DNA from: Cohnella sp. CFH 77786
Lineage (GTDB): Bacteria; Bacillota; Bacilli; Paenibacillales; Paenibacillaceae
DNA: 64,000 bases
NCBI RefSeq assembly: GCF_019400745.1
Contig: NZ_WJIB01000020.1
Location: forward strand, 39,522 to 103,521
Direction of reading: 5' to 3'
Shown: piece by piece, positions 1 through 9,204 of the stretch
Numbering within the stretch: position 1 is the stretch's first letter
How the letters are laid out: each line of letters opens with the position of its first letter
Made by a program: the position numbers and the translations under genes
The notes under the pieces: model-generated
Database searches by the model: none
What the model saw: only the letters and a program-made list of their open reading frames with translations
What the model was told of the DNA's origin: nothing

Positions 1-2320
1 CAATTATTTGTTGAGCCGAGTTGTTGTTTTTGATGGCAAAGCGGATTTTGCTATTTTCTCCATTTTGAGCTGTAAGAAACATGTTGGTAGCGGTCCCCGA
101 GCCAAAGTCGAATATGCGCATCCAGTTTCTTGCTGAATTCAGGTAAACCCATGTGGAAATTGTGCCAGTTGTGCTGTTGGAGACGATGCCGCTTGGAAGA
201 GAAACATAGCCGTCTTTTCCATTCAGACTCACTGCATTGCCGCTGTTTCCGGCAACCCATGAACCTCCGCCATTCACAGATGCGTTATTGCCATAACCTG
301 ATGAATCCGCTGCTGACATTCCGCTGGTTTCATCAAACATATACCATGCCTTCAAGCTGGGATCAGCTATTGCCTTTACGGTTGCTGTAAAGTTTTGTCC
401 GTTATATGCGGCTGTAATCGTACTGGTACCTGGAGCCACATATGTAACTAAACCCGTTGAATCCACGGTCGCCACAGCTGGATTGGATGAAGTATAGACG
501 GCTTGATTTGTAAGATCCTGATAGGTTCCATCCGTATTGACAACCGATAATTTCGTTACATGTTTCTGATTCAAACCCAGTTCATAACTAGTAGAATCCA
601 ATTGTGGAATGTTGTTTCCTGGTGTTGTTACGGACACGGGACCTGATGTCGGTCCTCCGGCTACGACTACCTTGTAGTAATAAATCGTATTAGGATCTAC
701 TGCTGTATCCGTATACGATGTTTCTCCAATCGGTGCGCTGGTGAGCTTTGTATAGGTTCCATCTGCAGAAGTAGATTTGTATATATTGTAGCCCAGCGCA
801 TATGCTGCAGCTGTCCAGCTCAAGCTTATGGCGTTCTGACCTTCGTATTTTGCTGTTAAATTTGTTACCGGGCTTAAAGTTTTCCAGTTGCTCGTACCAT
901 CTTGCTTTGCTGCATCGGCTGTGAACGGCAACGTAGCCGTCAGATAATCTTTATTGGCAAACAGAGGAGCCCTCGTTTCAACTGCATAAGCCAGATATTT
1001 GTATTTTTCCTGCGTCATATCCTGATGTTCTATATATTTATAGTAGTTATATAAAAGAGCTAAGAACTGAGCGTCTATCCTGTCCCCGCCATTGATCTTT
1101 GTAAAAGACCAAGGATTACAAGGCGTAAATAGAACATCATAACCTAGGTTATGTTTCAAAAGATAATTAGTGCCTTCCAATATCCGGTCATCCAGGAAAT
1201 TATACGGATTCACCGCATTAGCGGCAGTGGACATGGTTCCATTGACCGGGTCAACTTTAGTCCCCTGGATAAAGAGCGTCTGTGCTAATGAAGACAGTCC
1301 GGCCACATTAATCCAGGCATGACCCATATCACGCCCCGCTTCTATTAACTGCACGTGATAATCCGATGGATCCAACGGTTCTCCCGTTAGTTCATTTGCG
1401 GTCATATAACGCATTGCCTGCTTAATCGATCCATTGATTCCGCCCTTATCGCCTGCGGAATTCACTGTAGTTGCTTCTACAGCTTCTGCATACAGCTTCA
1501 AGTCATTCTTGAAGATTGCTCTTGCAAGACCTCCTTCAACACTAAACTGATGCTGGTTAAGAAAAAAAGTATGGAGGTTGTAATTCAAGGCAAAAATGTC
1601 AAAGACGCGTGTAAGTTGTGCAGTATCATTATCCGTCCATTTCAGACTAACGGTCGGAGTATCGGAATAGCGCAGAATTTCTGCCGATGCCGCCAAATTA
1701 TGAGTGATAGCCGAAGTCCTTAAACTGCTATAACCTCCACCGGACTGTATAAGTTCAAAATTTCTTATGATGGTCATGGCATTTTTTCGGTAAACCTCGT
1801 CACCGGTAATATACCACATAATAGCCTGTTTGAAGCAATTTTCAGAGTCCCACTGAGCAGGGTGCTCAAAAGCTTCCTGGGGATTGGAGTAAAATACGCC
1901 GTCAACAGTCGCCGACCAAGGGCCACGAAGATGTATAAATAAATCATTATTGGGCTGAAACCACATTCTCACAGTCTTACTGCTGGCAGGTTGACTAGCA
2001 TAATGCTGAAATGCCGTATTCCAAGGCTCATCTCCCGCTCTAACATGATCCCGCATATTGTCCAGATCGGCCAGTGACATTAAAATGCCCGGATGGTGGA
2101 TGGTTCCTGTTATCGTATTCCCATTGGAATCCGTATAGGAAACATTCGCATCCGCATTGACCACCTGCGGTTTATAAGACGTAATTAACGATGAAACGGC
2201 CGCTGCCGCTTTCTTTGCCCCAATGTTCCCCAACCCGATAAAGCTTGTCAGCATCAATACGGAACAAAGAATGCCTGAAAGAACCTTTTTAGAACGTTCA
2301 CGATACCTAAATGAATTCAT
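1..2320 (-). CDS. Secreted polysaccharide-lyase-like multidomain protein (C-terminus off window)
   Basis: The reading frame is open from the ATG at 2320 to the window edge (773 codons with no stop), so the protein is partial. A GGAGG lies 9 bases before the start. Residues 1 to about 40 form a signal peptide (basic N-terminus, hydrophobic core, ending in an alanine run). Residues about 65-470 look like an alpha/alpha-toroid catalytic domain of the alginate-lyase/heparinase kind, with Trp-, His- and Asn-rich stretches including LNQHQFSVEGG. After this come an FN3 domain (about 480-560), a bacterial Ig-like domain (about 565-650) and a LamG/concanavalin-like domain (from about 653). Inferred role: cell-surface or secreted enzyme acting on an acidic or matrix polysaccharide; the substrate is unknown. 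The gene is AT-richer than its neighbours, suggesting transfer. A c-di-GMP riboswitch precedes it. Confidence 0.8.
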   Translation of the reverse strand, partial: MNSFRYRERSKKVLSGILCSVLMLTSFIGLGNIGAKKAAAAVSSLITSYKPQVVNADANVSYTDSNGNTITGTIHHPGILMSLADLDNMRDHVRAGDEPWNTAFQHYASQPASSKTVRMWFQPNNDLFIHLRGPWSATVDGVFYSNPQEAFEHPAQWDSENCFKQAIMWYITGDEVYRKNAMTIIRNFELIQSGGGYSSLRTSAITHNLAASAEILRYSDTPTVSLKWTDNDTAQLTRVFDIFALNYNLHTFFLNQHQFSVEGGLARAIFKNDLKLYAEAVEATTVNSAGDKGGINGSIKQAMRYMTANELTGEPLDPSDYHVQLIEAGRDMGHAWINVAGLSSLAQTLFIQGTKVDPVNGTMSTAANAVNPYNFLDDRILEGTNYLLKHNLGYDVLFTPCNPWSFTKINGGDRIDAQFLALLYNYYKYIEHQDMTQEKYKYLAYAVETRAPLFANKDYLTATLPFTADAAKQDGTSNWKTLSPVTNLTAKYEGQNAISLSWTAAAYALGYNIYKSTSADGTYTKLTSAPIGETSYTDTAVDPNTIYYYKVVVAGGPTSGPVSVTTPGNNIPQLDSTSYELGLNQKHVTKLSVVNTDGTYQDLTNQAVYTSSNPAVATVDSTGLVTYVAPGTSTITAAYNGQNFTATVKAIADPSLKAWYMFDETSGMSAADSSGYGNNASVNGGGSWVAGNSGNAVSLNGKDGYVSLPSGIVSNSTTGTISTWVYLNSARNWMRIFDFGSGTATNMFLTAQNGENSKIRFAIKNNNSAQQII

Positions 2321-2351
2321 TGTACGTTTCCTCCTTATTTTGTTGACCAAT

Positions 2352-2387
2352 AAAAAACGAACCCTTCTGAGCCGACAGAAAGGTTCG
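2352..2387 (-). terminator. Intrinsic terminator in the leader (riboswitch expression platform)
   Basis: On the minus strand a GC-containing stem (CGAACC...GGGTTCG, extended by TTTCTG/CAGAA) is followed by a run of six T. It lies between the riboswitch and the start codon at 2320, so it most likely acts as the switch that stops or permits transcription of the secreted enzyme gene. Confidence 0.85.
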
Positions 2388-2411
2388 CATGGTTGACCAT
2401 TATGACCATGA

Positions 2412-2507
2412 TTCTGCGGCAGCTGGCTGGCATGCAGCGAATCATTCGCTGCGAAAGCCCCTATAGCTTTGCGTCGCTGGCTTTCGCCAGGTTTGCCTTT
2501 GTCGAGT
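2412..2507 (-). promoter_or_regulatory. Cyclic-di-GMP-I (GEMM-I) riboswitch
   Basis: The minus strand reads GGCAAACC, then a TGGC-GAAA-GCCA hairpin (the GNRA tetraloop stem), then CGACGCAAAGC, a variable hairpin (CAGCG...CGCTG), and finally GCCAGCCAGCTGCCG. This order and these blocks match the conserved core of the class I c-di-GMP aptamer. It sits about 90 bases before the start of the polysaccharide-lyase-like gene and just upstream of an intrinsic terminator, so c-di-GMP very probably controls transcription of that gene. Whether it is an on or off switch cannot be told without folding anti-terminator alternatives. Confidence 0.92.
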
Positions 2508-2698
2508 TATGTTTATAAATGTCGATTGGACATACATTTTCATCATATATCTCTATTTTACTTTTGTGGATAGTTCTAATGCCCTGAATGTGACAAGACT
2601 TCTCGTGCGAATTTCCTGCTTTTGAAAGCCCATTTCTGCGATAGTCTAGAGGAGATTCCTTCAACATATTCTAGGATGACCTTACAGGGAAAGAAGGG

Positions 2699-3448
2699 AT
2701 GGATTTGCCAACCAGACCAAGAATACCGATGATCAGACCCGGCACCTTTTCTTTCAAAGCCGCTGCCGACGAGTTCCGGATGCCCTACGACGGATATAAC
2801 GAACAAATCCTTTTTCATCATATCCCTGTATATTTCGATTTTATCGGCGAATCGATTACGCAATTTTGGGATTTGCAGGTTTATTTCGGTTCGTCGGGCA
2901 AGTTCGTGATCAACCGCGGAATTACCGGAGACATTACCCCCAACATGCTTCGCCGGTTTCCGGCCGATGTCCTGCAGTTAAAACCCCGTTACGTTCATAT
3001 CTTGGGGGGGACGAATAACACCTGGAGACTGGATGCCGTGGAGAGGCAACAGAGAAGAACCCCTGATCAAATCGGGCATGAAATCGTCAGGGACATTACG
3101 TCGATGGTGCGGCTTTCCAAAAGTCATGGAATAACGCCGATCGTGGGTTCGAACCTTCCGACCGGGAGTAACATTCCTTGCTTTCACTTTGAACCGCTGA
3201 TCTATTGTCCGAACAATAGTACCGCAATCCGCAATGAATTGCTCGCGGCTTCCAACGGCATCCTCAAGCAAATGGCGGAACGGGAAAGAGCTATTTATAT
3301 CGATTACCATGCCCATATGGTCGGGCCCGACGGGATGACATTACGGCCCGAATTGGCAGACGATTCTCTTCATCCGAATGTACTGGGCTACAACATCATG
3401 GCTGAAGTGTTACGCACAAGTTTATCGGGATATGGAATCGTCATTTAA
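2699..3448 (+). CDS. SGNH/GDSL-family hydrolase
   Basis: 249 residues. The SGNH blocks are visible in order: block I as FIGESITQFWD with Ser52 as nucleophile (GES instead of the usual GDS), a block II glycine in NRGIT, block III as GGTNNTW (residues 103-109), and block V as DDSLHPN near residue 225 carrying the Asp-His pair. The family removes acyl or acetyl groups from lipids or carbohydrates. There is no signal peptide, so a cytoplasmic esterase is expected. It points away from the lyase-like gene; a role in deacetylating the same polysaccharide is inference only. AGGGA 8 bases before the ATG supports this start; an ATG at 2729 is the alternative. Confidence 0.85.
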   Translation: MDLPTRPRIPMIRPGTFSFKAAADEFRMPYDGYNEQILFHHIPVYFDFIGESITQFWDLQVYFGSSGKFVINRGITGDITPNMLRRFPADVLQLKPRYVHILGGTNNTWRLDAVERQQRRTPDQIGHEIVRDITSMVRLSKSHGITPIVGSNLPTGSNIPCFHFEPLIYCPNNSTAIRNELLAASNGILKQMAERERAIYIDYHAHMVGPDGMTLRPELADDSLHPNVLGYNIMAEVLRTSLSGYGIVI

Positions 3449-3457
3449 CGTGAAGGC

Positions 3458-3496
3458 AAGGGCCGGAAGTCCCCGCAGCGGGATCTCCCGGCCCTT
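3458..3496. terminator. Bidirectional terminator between convergent genes
   Basis: An inverted repeat (AAGGGCCGG paired with CCGGCCCTT, loop of about 20 bases) lies in the 54-bp gap between the SGNH gene (+) and the phytase-like gene (-). Confidence 0.65.
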
Positions 3497-3502
3497 ATAC
3501 CG

Positions 3503-5815
3503 TTATTTCAGAATGTCTTTCACGTTCGCGACCGCGAAGAGACCGGACAGGTGCTGGCCTCCGTCATTGTCGACCGCCGCCCATACTTTGCCGTCCGGCG
3601 TGACGGTCAGCCCTTCCAGCTTCTCGAAAGGAGCGATCGTGTCCTTCAGTTCGAGCGCTTTGGTCTTCCGGATCACGGACCCCGCGATGTCGGACGTTTC
3701 CTCCGTCACCCCGGCGAAGGGCTTCAAGCCGTCCAGCGTGAACGTGTAGACGGCCTTCAGCTTGGCGGCTCCGCCGACCTGCTTGTCGCGTTCGATCACC
3801 GCGAAGCGGTCGTTTCCGAGATTCACGATTTCGGATAAGCCGATCCAATCGCCTTTGACGGAGGTTTTCTCGAGCGGATACAGGAAGAAGTCCCAGCTGT
3901 TCTGCTGAAGGTCGTAACGCGCGATGCGGGTATAGCTCGTTCCGCCGACTTTCTGATCCGCGGCATATTCGCGTTGAATCGCCGCCAGAAGGTAACGGCC
4001 ATCCGAAGAAACGGCAACGCCCTCAAACCCGTTATTGCGGATCACGCCGCCATCGGCCGAGTCGATTTCGAGCGGAAGCGCGACTTTCTTCAACACTTTG
4101 CCATGGCTGTCCACCTGGACGAGAAGATTGCCCATGTAATCCTCTTTCTTGAAAGCGGCGTTACCCTCGCTGGCCAGCCAGAAGCCCGGATGTTCGCCGG
4201 CCAAGATGGAGGTGTCCGGAGTAATCCCCTCCATGTCGAGATGGGCCGGTTTGCCTTCGTCCAGGACGGCCGCATCGTACGTAAGCTTGGCGGTTCCTTT
4301 GTTTAAGCTGATTTTGTAGATATAAGGCTCCATGGCGGCGTCCGGAACGGCATACAGCACTTGGCTGTTCTTGGCGTCAGGGGCCAGACCGGAGATCGCG
4401 GCCCAGGAAACGCCCGGATCGGCGATCAGGGTCGGGTTGTTCGCGGACGGCGCATAGGATCCGGAGATTCCTTGGAAAAGGGTGATGGTACCCGTCGTTT
4501 CGTCGGATGCGAGGAACAGATTCTTCTGCGGGACGGCCAGCAGGCCTTCCGGACGCGATCCCGTCGGCAGAAACTGCACGAACGCCGGAGAAGCCGGCTT
4601 GGCGATGTCGTATACGGCGACGAAGGAACCCCGTTCCGAGCCGACGAAAGCGAACTCTTTCTTGCCGTAAACGGCGGTTTCCATGCCTTCCACTTCGATG
4701 CCCTTGGCTTCGGAACGTCCGTCGTCGTATTGGCCGTACTGCGCGGCCTTCCGCTCCAGCGTGCCCTTGTCCGACCAGAGAAGCTTGCCCGCCGGGCTCC
4801 AAGCGCTCCAGCCGCGGCCGCCCGTGAAGTCCAATTCGCCTTCGTCCGCCGTATACAGCGCGGTTCCGGCCGCATTCCAGGCGACGGCGTCGGGCATTCT
4901 CGCGCCCGCGTTCTCTTCCTTGGCTACGTCTTCGGGATAGGAACCGGTGAAGGCGACTTTGCCGTCTTCGGACAAATCGGCGGGCTGCTTGACCGGCTTG
5001 CCGGCGGAGAAGAGGCCGGAGAGCTTGGCCGACTTCAGATCGATGATGGCGACTCCATTATTCTCCTGAAGCGTGACGGCCGCCTTGCCCGAGCGGATGT
5101 CGACGAATTCCGGCTGCGGATCCGCGGGGTACAGAAGGCCCTTCTCCGCCATTTGGCGCTCGTTGAACGTAACCGTCCGAACCTTGGATTTTCCGATGTT
5201 GGAGGCGTTGACCGTCACGATCTGAACGAAGCCGGGACCGCTGATGTCGCCGGGCAAGCCGGGCTTGTCTTCGTCGATTCGGACTCCCTTGTCGTCTAGG
5301 TAGATCGGTTCGTTCTCGATCGCGATCACGGCGACCGTCTGTTTGTTCACCGTCGTGACCGCGATGGAATCCGGGTGGTTGCCGATGTCGAGCGAGCCCC
5401 TGATTTTAAGCGTTTTCGTATCGATGGCGAGCAGCTTGCCCGGTTTGATTTCGGGCTTCTCCCCGATTTCCCGCTTGGAAGCGATGACGACGGCGAGCGC
5501 GGTCCGGCCGTCCCGGGTGACGGCGACGCTCGTCGGTTCCCCGCCCGCATCAATGGCGGCCAATTGCTTCGGTTTCGCCGGGTTCGTGATGTCCAATACG
5601 CCGATGGTGCCGAGTCCGGCGCCGGTGTAGAACAGCTTGCTTCCGTCCGGCGTGGCGGCGATGATTTCCGCGATGCCTCCGCCGGGTACGGCGAAGCGGG
5701 CCAGCGGCTTGAATGAATCGACTTGCGAGGGTTTGCCGGCCGCGAAGGCGCCGGAAGCCCACATCGCGGATAAGGCGATGCATGCGCTTAAAGCAGCTGC
5801 TAACGGTTTTCTCAT
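3503..5815 (-). CDS. Secreted beta-propeller / esterase-like phytase-family protein
   Basis: 770 residues from the chosen start. The frame can be extended 19 codons upstream, but the ATG at 5815 begins a clear signal peptide (MRKPLAAALSACIALSAMW, cleavage near AFAA), with GGAGG upstream at a rather long 12-base spacing. The N-terminal half has WD/YVTN-like propeller repeats (TPDGSKLFYTG, TRDGRTALAV). The C-terminal part (about 450-770) resembles the phytase-like domain, with FEGVAVSSDGRYLL and FEKLEGLTVTPDGK blades. Proteins of this build are exported and their substrates are mostly unproven; phosphoester hydrolysis is possible, but histidine-acid-phosphatase motifs are absent. It is a single-gene unit. 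Confidence 0.75.
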   Translation of the reverse strand: MRKPLAAALSACIALSAMWASGAFAAGKPSQVDSFKPLARFAVPGGGIAEIIAATPDGSKLFYTGAGLGTIGVLDITNPAKPKQLAAIDAGGEPTSVAVTRDGRTALAVVIASKREIGEKPEIKPGKLLAIDTKTLKIRGSLDIGNHPDSIAVTTVNKQTVAVIAIENEPIYLDDKGVRIDEDKPGLPGDISGPGFVQIVTVNASNIGKSKVRTVTFNERQMAEKGLLYPADPQPEFVDIRSGKAAVTLQENNGVAIIDLKSAKLSGLFSAGKPVKQPADLSEDGKVAFTGSYPEDVAKEENAGARMPDAVAWNAAGTALYTADEGELDFTGGRGWSAWSPAGKLLWSDKGTLERKAAQYGQYDDGRSEAKGIEVEGMETAVYGKKEFAFVGSERGSFVAVYDIAKPASPAFVQFLPTGSRPEGLLAVPQKNLFLASDETTGTITLFQGISGSYAPSANNPTLIADPGVSWAAISGLAPDAKNSQVLYAVPDAAMEPYIYKISLNKGTAKLTYDAAVLDEGKPAHLDMEGITPDTSILAGEHPGFWLASEGNAAFKKEDYMGNLLVQVDSHGKVLKKVALPLEIDSADGGVIRNNGFEGVAVSSDGRYLLAAIQREYAADQKVGGTSYTRIARYDLQQNSWDFFLYPLEKTSVKGDWIGLSEIVNLGNDRFAVIERDKQVGGAAKLKAVYTFTLDGLKPFAGVTEETSDIAGSVIRKTKALELKDTIAPFEKLEGLTVTPDGKVWAAVDNDGGQHLSGLFAVANVKDILK

Positions 5816-6252
5816 GATTTTCGCAATCCTCCATCGGTAGAATAAATGAATAAATCTACTATCCGCTACCAACGTTACCTGGGAGTAAACTCAATTGGAT
5901 CGATATGTAAATCATGTAAATGGCGCGTTGTGCAGGATTCTCATAAAACCTTAAAGCAACCAAAACAAAGGTTTAATCCGACAGGATTCGCGCACGGGGC
6001 GGTTTCTCGGGGAAGAGCTCGGGGTAGGAGAAACAGGCCGGGAAACCGCTTCTGTACGAGGCGTATTCCCGGCCTTTTCAGCGGATCGAAGCATGATCGG
6101 ATCAGACTCCGGCCTGTCGGCTTAGCGGATCCAAGCATGATCGGATCAGACTCCGGCTTGTCGGCTTAGCGGATCCAAGCATGATCGGCTCCGGCTTAGG
6201 CTCCCGACCGTAGGCCGGCGAAGTTGCGGGTCGTTTCCGGCTTCAACCCGAA
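5816..6252. repeat. Gene-free stretch with a hairpin and 44-bp direct repeats
   Basis: No convincing gene is seen here. At 6036-6077 GGCCGGGAA pairs with TTCCCGGCC and is followed by TTTT on the plus strand. From 6081 to about 6200 there are 2.7 copies of a 44-bp direct repeat (units begin at 6081, 6125 and 6169, with core AAGCATGATCGGATCAGACT). The leftward spermidine-synthase-like gene ends at 6253, so this hairpin may end its transcript. Confidence 0.6.
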
Positions 6253-7170
6253 TCAATGTTCTTCATGGATGTCCCGGAGCACGTGGTTCCGGTCCGTCTG
6301 GATCTTCCCCTTCTTCCATTTCTTCCGATACCGGTTCGGGATGACGAACATCCCCTTCAGTTTGGACTCGGTCAGGTAGCGAGGCTTGATACGGAGCTTC
6401 ACGCCGCTGCTCGAGAGCGGCCGGTTGGACGCCAGGCAATACGCCCAATCCTGCCCGTAGGATTTTCTCACGTCCATGTGATAGGGCAGTACGTAGAGAC
6501 CTGCCGCTTTTATGGTTTTGATGATCGAACCGCTGAATTCGGGCATCTCGGCATTGAGACAAGTGCAAGCGACGGCAATGGCTCCGCCCGGCTGCAGGCG
6601 TTCTTTGAGCAGGCGGTAGAAGTTCACGCTGAACAGGCGCCTCAGCTGCGGCACGTCTTCGCTTGGTTCCGGCACGTCGACCACGATCACGTCCCATTTT
6701 TGCCGGCTGCCCTCCACCATCGCCCTGCCGTCCTTGACGATCGTCGTGACCTTCGGGTTGTTCAAGGCTCCCTGGTTGAACTTGACGAGCGACTTCAGGC
6801 TTTTTCCCAAGTTCATCATGATCCGGTCAGCGTCGACGGCCGTGATCCGCTTGACATCCGGGTACCGCAGCGCCTCGCGCGCCAGAATCCCGCCCCCCCC
6901 GCCGATCAGCAGCACGCTGCCCCGGTTTGCGGCGGCCGCCATCGGGATATGGACCAACGATTCCGCCCAGAGCTCGTCATCCTTCGTCGTGCCGAACATG
7001 ACGTAGCCGTCCCCGTAAATCAACGTTTCGCCTTTCTCCGTTTCGACCACCGCGATCCGTTGAACCGGCGTTTTGATCCGTTTGACCACCCGATACTTCC
7101 CGTCCGGCTCGTCCTCCTTGGAGACGTACTCCCGCAAAGACCCGTTTCCGGATTTGCTGCTGCTTGCCAT
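6253..7170 (-). CDS. Spermidine-synthase-like protein (SAM-fold)
   Basis: 305 residues from the ATG at 7170, which has AAGGGGG 6 bases upstream; a start 13 codons earlier lacks such a site. The Rossmann motif VLLIGGGGGILAREALR with the acidic ITAVDAD after strand beta-2, then VIVVDVPEPSED, matches spermidine synthase / polyamine aminopropyltransferase homologues. The usual family moves an aminopropyl group from decarboxylated SAM to putrescine. No speD or second polyamine gene is adjacent, and the basic C-terminal tail (RKKWKKGK) is unusual. The enzyme may use another acceptor or be a methyltransferase relative. It is divergent from the SDR gene. Confidence 0.7.
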   Translation of the reverse strand: MASSSKSGNGSLREYVSKEDEPDGKYRVVKRIKTPVQRIAVVETEKGETLIYGDGYVMFGTTKDDELWAESLVHIPMAAAANRGSVLLIGGGGGILAREALRYPDVKRITAVDADRIMMNLGKSLKSLVKFNQGALNNPKVTTIVKDGRAMVEGSRQKWDVIVVDVPEPSEDVPQLRRLFSVNFYRLLKERLQPGGAIAVACTCLNAEMPEFSGSIIKTIKAAGLYVLPYHMDVRKSYGQDWAYCLASNRPLSSSGVKLRIKPRYLTESKLKGMFVIPNRYRKKWKKGKIQTDRNHVLRDIHEEH

Positions 7171-7271
7171 ACGGTACCCCCTTGTCGGAGTTTTTGACAA
7201 ATCGATCATTATGATCTATGACCACGGAGCGCAAAAGGACTGGTCAAGTGGAGGGGCACGCTAAAAAATGG

Positions 7272-7300
7272 TTTACAAAAGGGTCGGAAAGACATATGAT
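7272..7300 (+). promoter_or_regulatory. Sigma-A promoter of the SDR-queA-like operon
   Basis: TTTACA (7272-7277) and TATGAT (7295-7300) are separated by exactly 17 bp. The start codon of the SDR gene follows at 7369. Confidence 0.7.
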
Positions 7301-7368
7301 ACATACATAACAAACATAATAGTTTAAAAAGTATAAAATGTGGCGGATAAGCCGAGGAGAGGATCGCG

Positions 7369-8109
7369 ATGGACGGATTAAGCGGGAAAACGGTCATGAT
7401 TACGGGGGCGTCGAGAGGACTCGGACGAGCCCTTGCCGTCGCTTTCGCGCAGGCCGGCGCCAATCTAGCCCTGTCGGCGCGCGGGGAGACGGCGCTTCGG
7501 ACCGTGAAGCGGGAGCTGGAAGAGCTCGGAGCGGAGGTCGAGGCCGTTACGGGAGACATGTCCGTATCCCGCGACGTCGAGAGATTCGTGGCCGTCGCGG
7601 AGGAGGCATTTGGGAAGATCGACGTGCTGATCAACAACGCTTCCATCCTGGGGCCGAGTCCGATGCCGCTGCTGCTCGACTATCCGGAAGCGGATTTCGC
7701 CGAGGTGCTGCGGGTGAACGCGGTCGGACCGTTCCTCGTGACCCGGCGCGTCCTCCCCCAGATGCTCACGCGGGGATCGGGTTCGATCGTGAACGTGACT
7801 TCCGAAGCGGGGAATGTCGGCTATGCGGGATGGGGAGCGTACGGCATTTCCAAATTTGCGCTGGAAGGGTTGACCGGGACGTGGGCGGACGAAGTGCGGG
7901 GGACGGGGGTTCGCGTCAACATGGTCGATCCGGGCGAAATGGACACGGACATGCACGCGCTCGCCGTTCCCGACTGCGATTACGAGTTGGCCCAGCCCCA
8001 TGAGGTGACGGACGTTTTCCTCTATCTCGCGTCCGATGAAGCGAAAGAGATCAATGGGCAGCGGTATTCGGCGCAGGAATTTGCCCGGGAAAGAAGGGGC
8101 GGGGCATGA
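7369..8109 (+). CDS. SDR-family NAD(P)-dependent oxidoreductase
   Basis: 246 residues, the usual length for classical short-chain dehydrogenases. Visible motifs are the nucleotide-binding TGASRGLG (12-19), LINNAS (about 88-92) and the catalytic Ser145, Tyr158 and Lys162 (YxxxK as YGISK). A GAGGAGAGG lies 6 bases before the ATG. The substrate cannot be read from sequence. Its stop overlaps the start of the queA-like gene by four bases (ATGA), so the two are translationally coupled and probably act on a common pathway. Confidence 0.9.
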   Translation: MDGLSGKTVMITGASRGLGRALAVAFAQAGANLALSARGETALRTVKRELEELGAEVEAVTGDMSVSRDVERFVAVAEEAFGKIDVLINNASILGPSPMPLLLDYPEADFAEVLRVNAVGPFLVTRRVLPQMLTRGSGSIVNVTSEAGNVGYAGWGAYGISKFALEGLTGTWADEVRGTGVRVNMVDPGEMDTDMHALAVPDCDYELAQPHEVTDVFLYLASDEAKEINGQRYSAQEFARERRGGA

Positions 8110-9143
8110 GCGCGAAATTGGCGGTGTTCGACCTGCCGAGCGAATTGAACGCCACGATGCCGCCGGAACGGAGAGGCGTACGGCGCGATCACGTGAACCT
8201 GATGGTGCTGGACCGTCAAACGGGGGCAACGGCGCACGCGCGGTTTTGCGAACTGGACCGGTTTCTCCGGGCGGGGGATCTCATCGTCCTCAACGCCAGC
8301 CGTACCGTTCCCGCGGTGCTGCGCGGGAGGTGGAGGAGAAGCGGGGCCGACATGGCCGATCGGCTCGAAATCCGGCTGGCGAGGCGGGTCGACGATCGGA
8401 TATGGGAAGCTCTGCCGGTAGAAGCGGACGTACGGACGGGAGATACGATCGAATTCGCTCCCGGGTGGGAAGCCGGGGTCATCGATACGGAGCCGAAACC
8501 GTTTGTACGTATCCTGTTCACCCTTCACGGCTCCCGGCTGATCGATCATATCTACGCCCACGGCGAACCGGTTCGATACGAGTACATCACCCATCCATGG
8601 GAGTTGGACGATTACCAGACCGTATATGCCTCCGTCCCGGGCTCGGTGGAAATGCCGTCGGCCGGAAGGGCGTTCAGCTGGGAGCTGATTTTCAAGCTGC
8701 AGCGCCAGGGCGTGAAGATCGCCTACGTCCAGCTTCATACCGGACTGAGCTACCTGTTGGACGATTCCGCGCACCTGGATCCGAGCGACAATTTCGAACG
8801 GTACGAAGTTCCGCTGGAGACGGCGGACGCGATCCGGCAAACGAAGGCCTCGGGCGGCAGGGTCGTAGCCGTAGGAACGACGGTCGTCCGGGCGTTGGAA
8901 ACAGCCGTGGACGAGCGCGGCGATTCGATCGCCCGTTCGGGATGGACGAACTTGCGGATCGACCGTTCCGTGCCGCTCCGGGTCGCGGACGGTCTAATCA
9001 CCGGCTTCCATGAACCGGAAGCCAGCCACCTGGACCTGCTGGAGGCTTTCATCGCGCCGGACCTGCTGTATCCCGCTTATGAAGAAGCGATCCGCCGCGG
9101 GTACCTGTGGCACGAGTTCGGCGACATGAATTTGATACTGTAA
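8106..9143 (+). CDS. Divergent QueA-family protein (SAM:tRNA ribosyltransferase-isomerase-like)
   Basis: 345 residues, the same length as QueA, which transfers and isomerises the ribosyl part of SAM onto preQ1-tRNA to make epoxyqueuosine. Family landmarks are kept along the length: FLRAGDLIVLNASRT, YQTVYA (about 173), VPGSVEMPSAGRAFSWELI, VKIAYVQLHTGLSYLL, GGRVVAVGTTVVRALE and the FGDMNLIL end. Several blocks differ from canonical QueA as remembered: NASRT where NDTRV is usual, and AGRAFS where AGLHFT is usual. No tgt, ruvAB or queuosine gene is nearby; the partner is an SDR enzyme. It is therefore probably a paralogue with a changed substrate rather than the housekeeping queA. Confidence 0.8.
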   Translation: MSAKLAVFDLPSELNATMPPERRGVRRDHVNLMVLDRQTGATAHARFCELDRFLRAGDLIVLNASRTVPAVLRGRWRRSGADMADRLEIRLARRVDDRIWEALPVEADVRTGDTIEFAPGWEAGVIDTEPKPFVRILFTLHGSRLIDHIYAHGEPVRYEYITHPWELDDYQTVYASVPGSVEMPSAGRAFSWELIFKLQRQGVKIAYVQLHTGLSYLLDDSAHLDPSDNFERYEVPLETADAIRQTKASGGRVVAVGTTVVRALETAVDERGDSIARSGWTNLRIDRSVPLRVADGLITGFHEPEASHLDLLEAFIAPDLLYPAYEEAIRRGYLWHEFGDMNLIL

Positions 9144-9204
9144 AGACGCATGAGCGTGTCGGCCGCAATGGCCCTCGGAACCGGAAGCTTGTCCGTATCA
9201 TGGA

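Noticed and set aside
5846..6169. A 107-codon plus-strand frame upstream of the phytase-like gene
   Set aside because: It runs through a hairpin and 44-bp repeats and shows no protein-like composition.
6253..7197. A 313-codon plus-strand frame opposite the spermidine-synthase-like gene
   Set aside because: Shadow frame; His/Arg-rich with no motifs, while the minus strand shows a clear SAM-binding fold.
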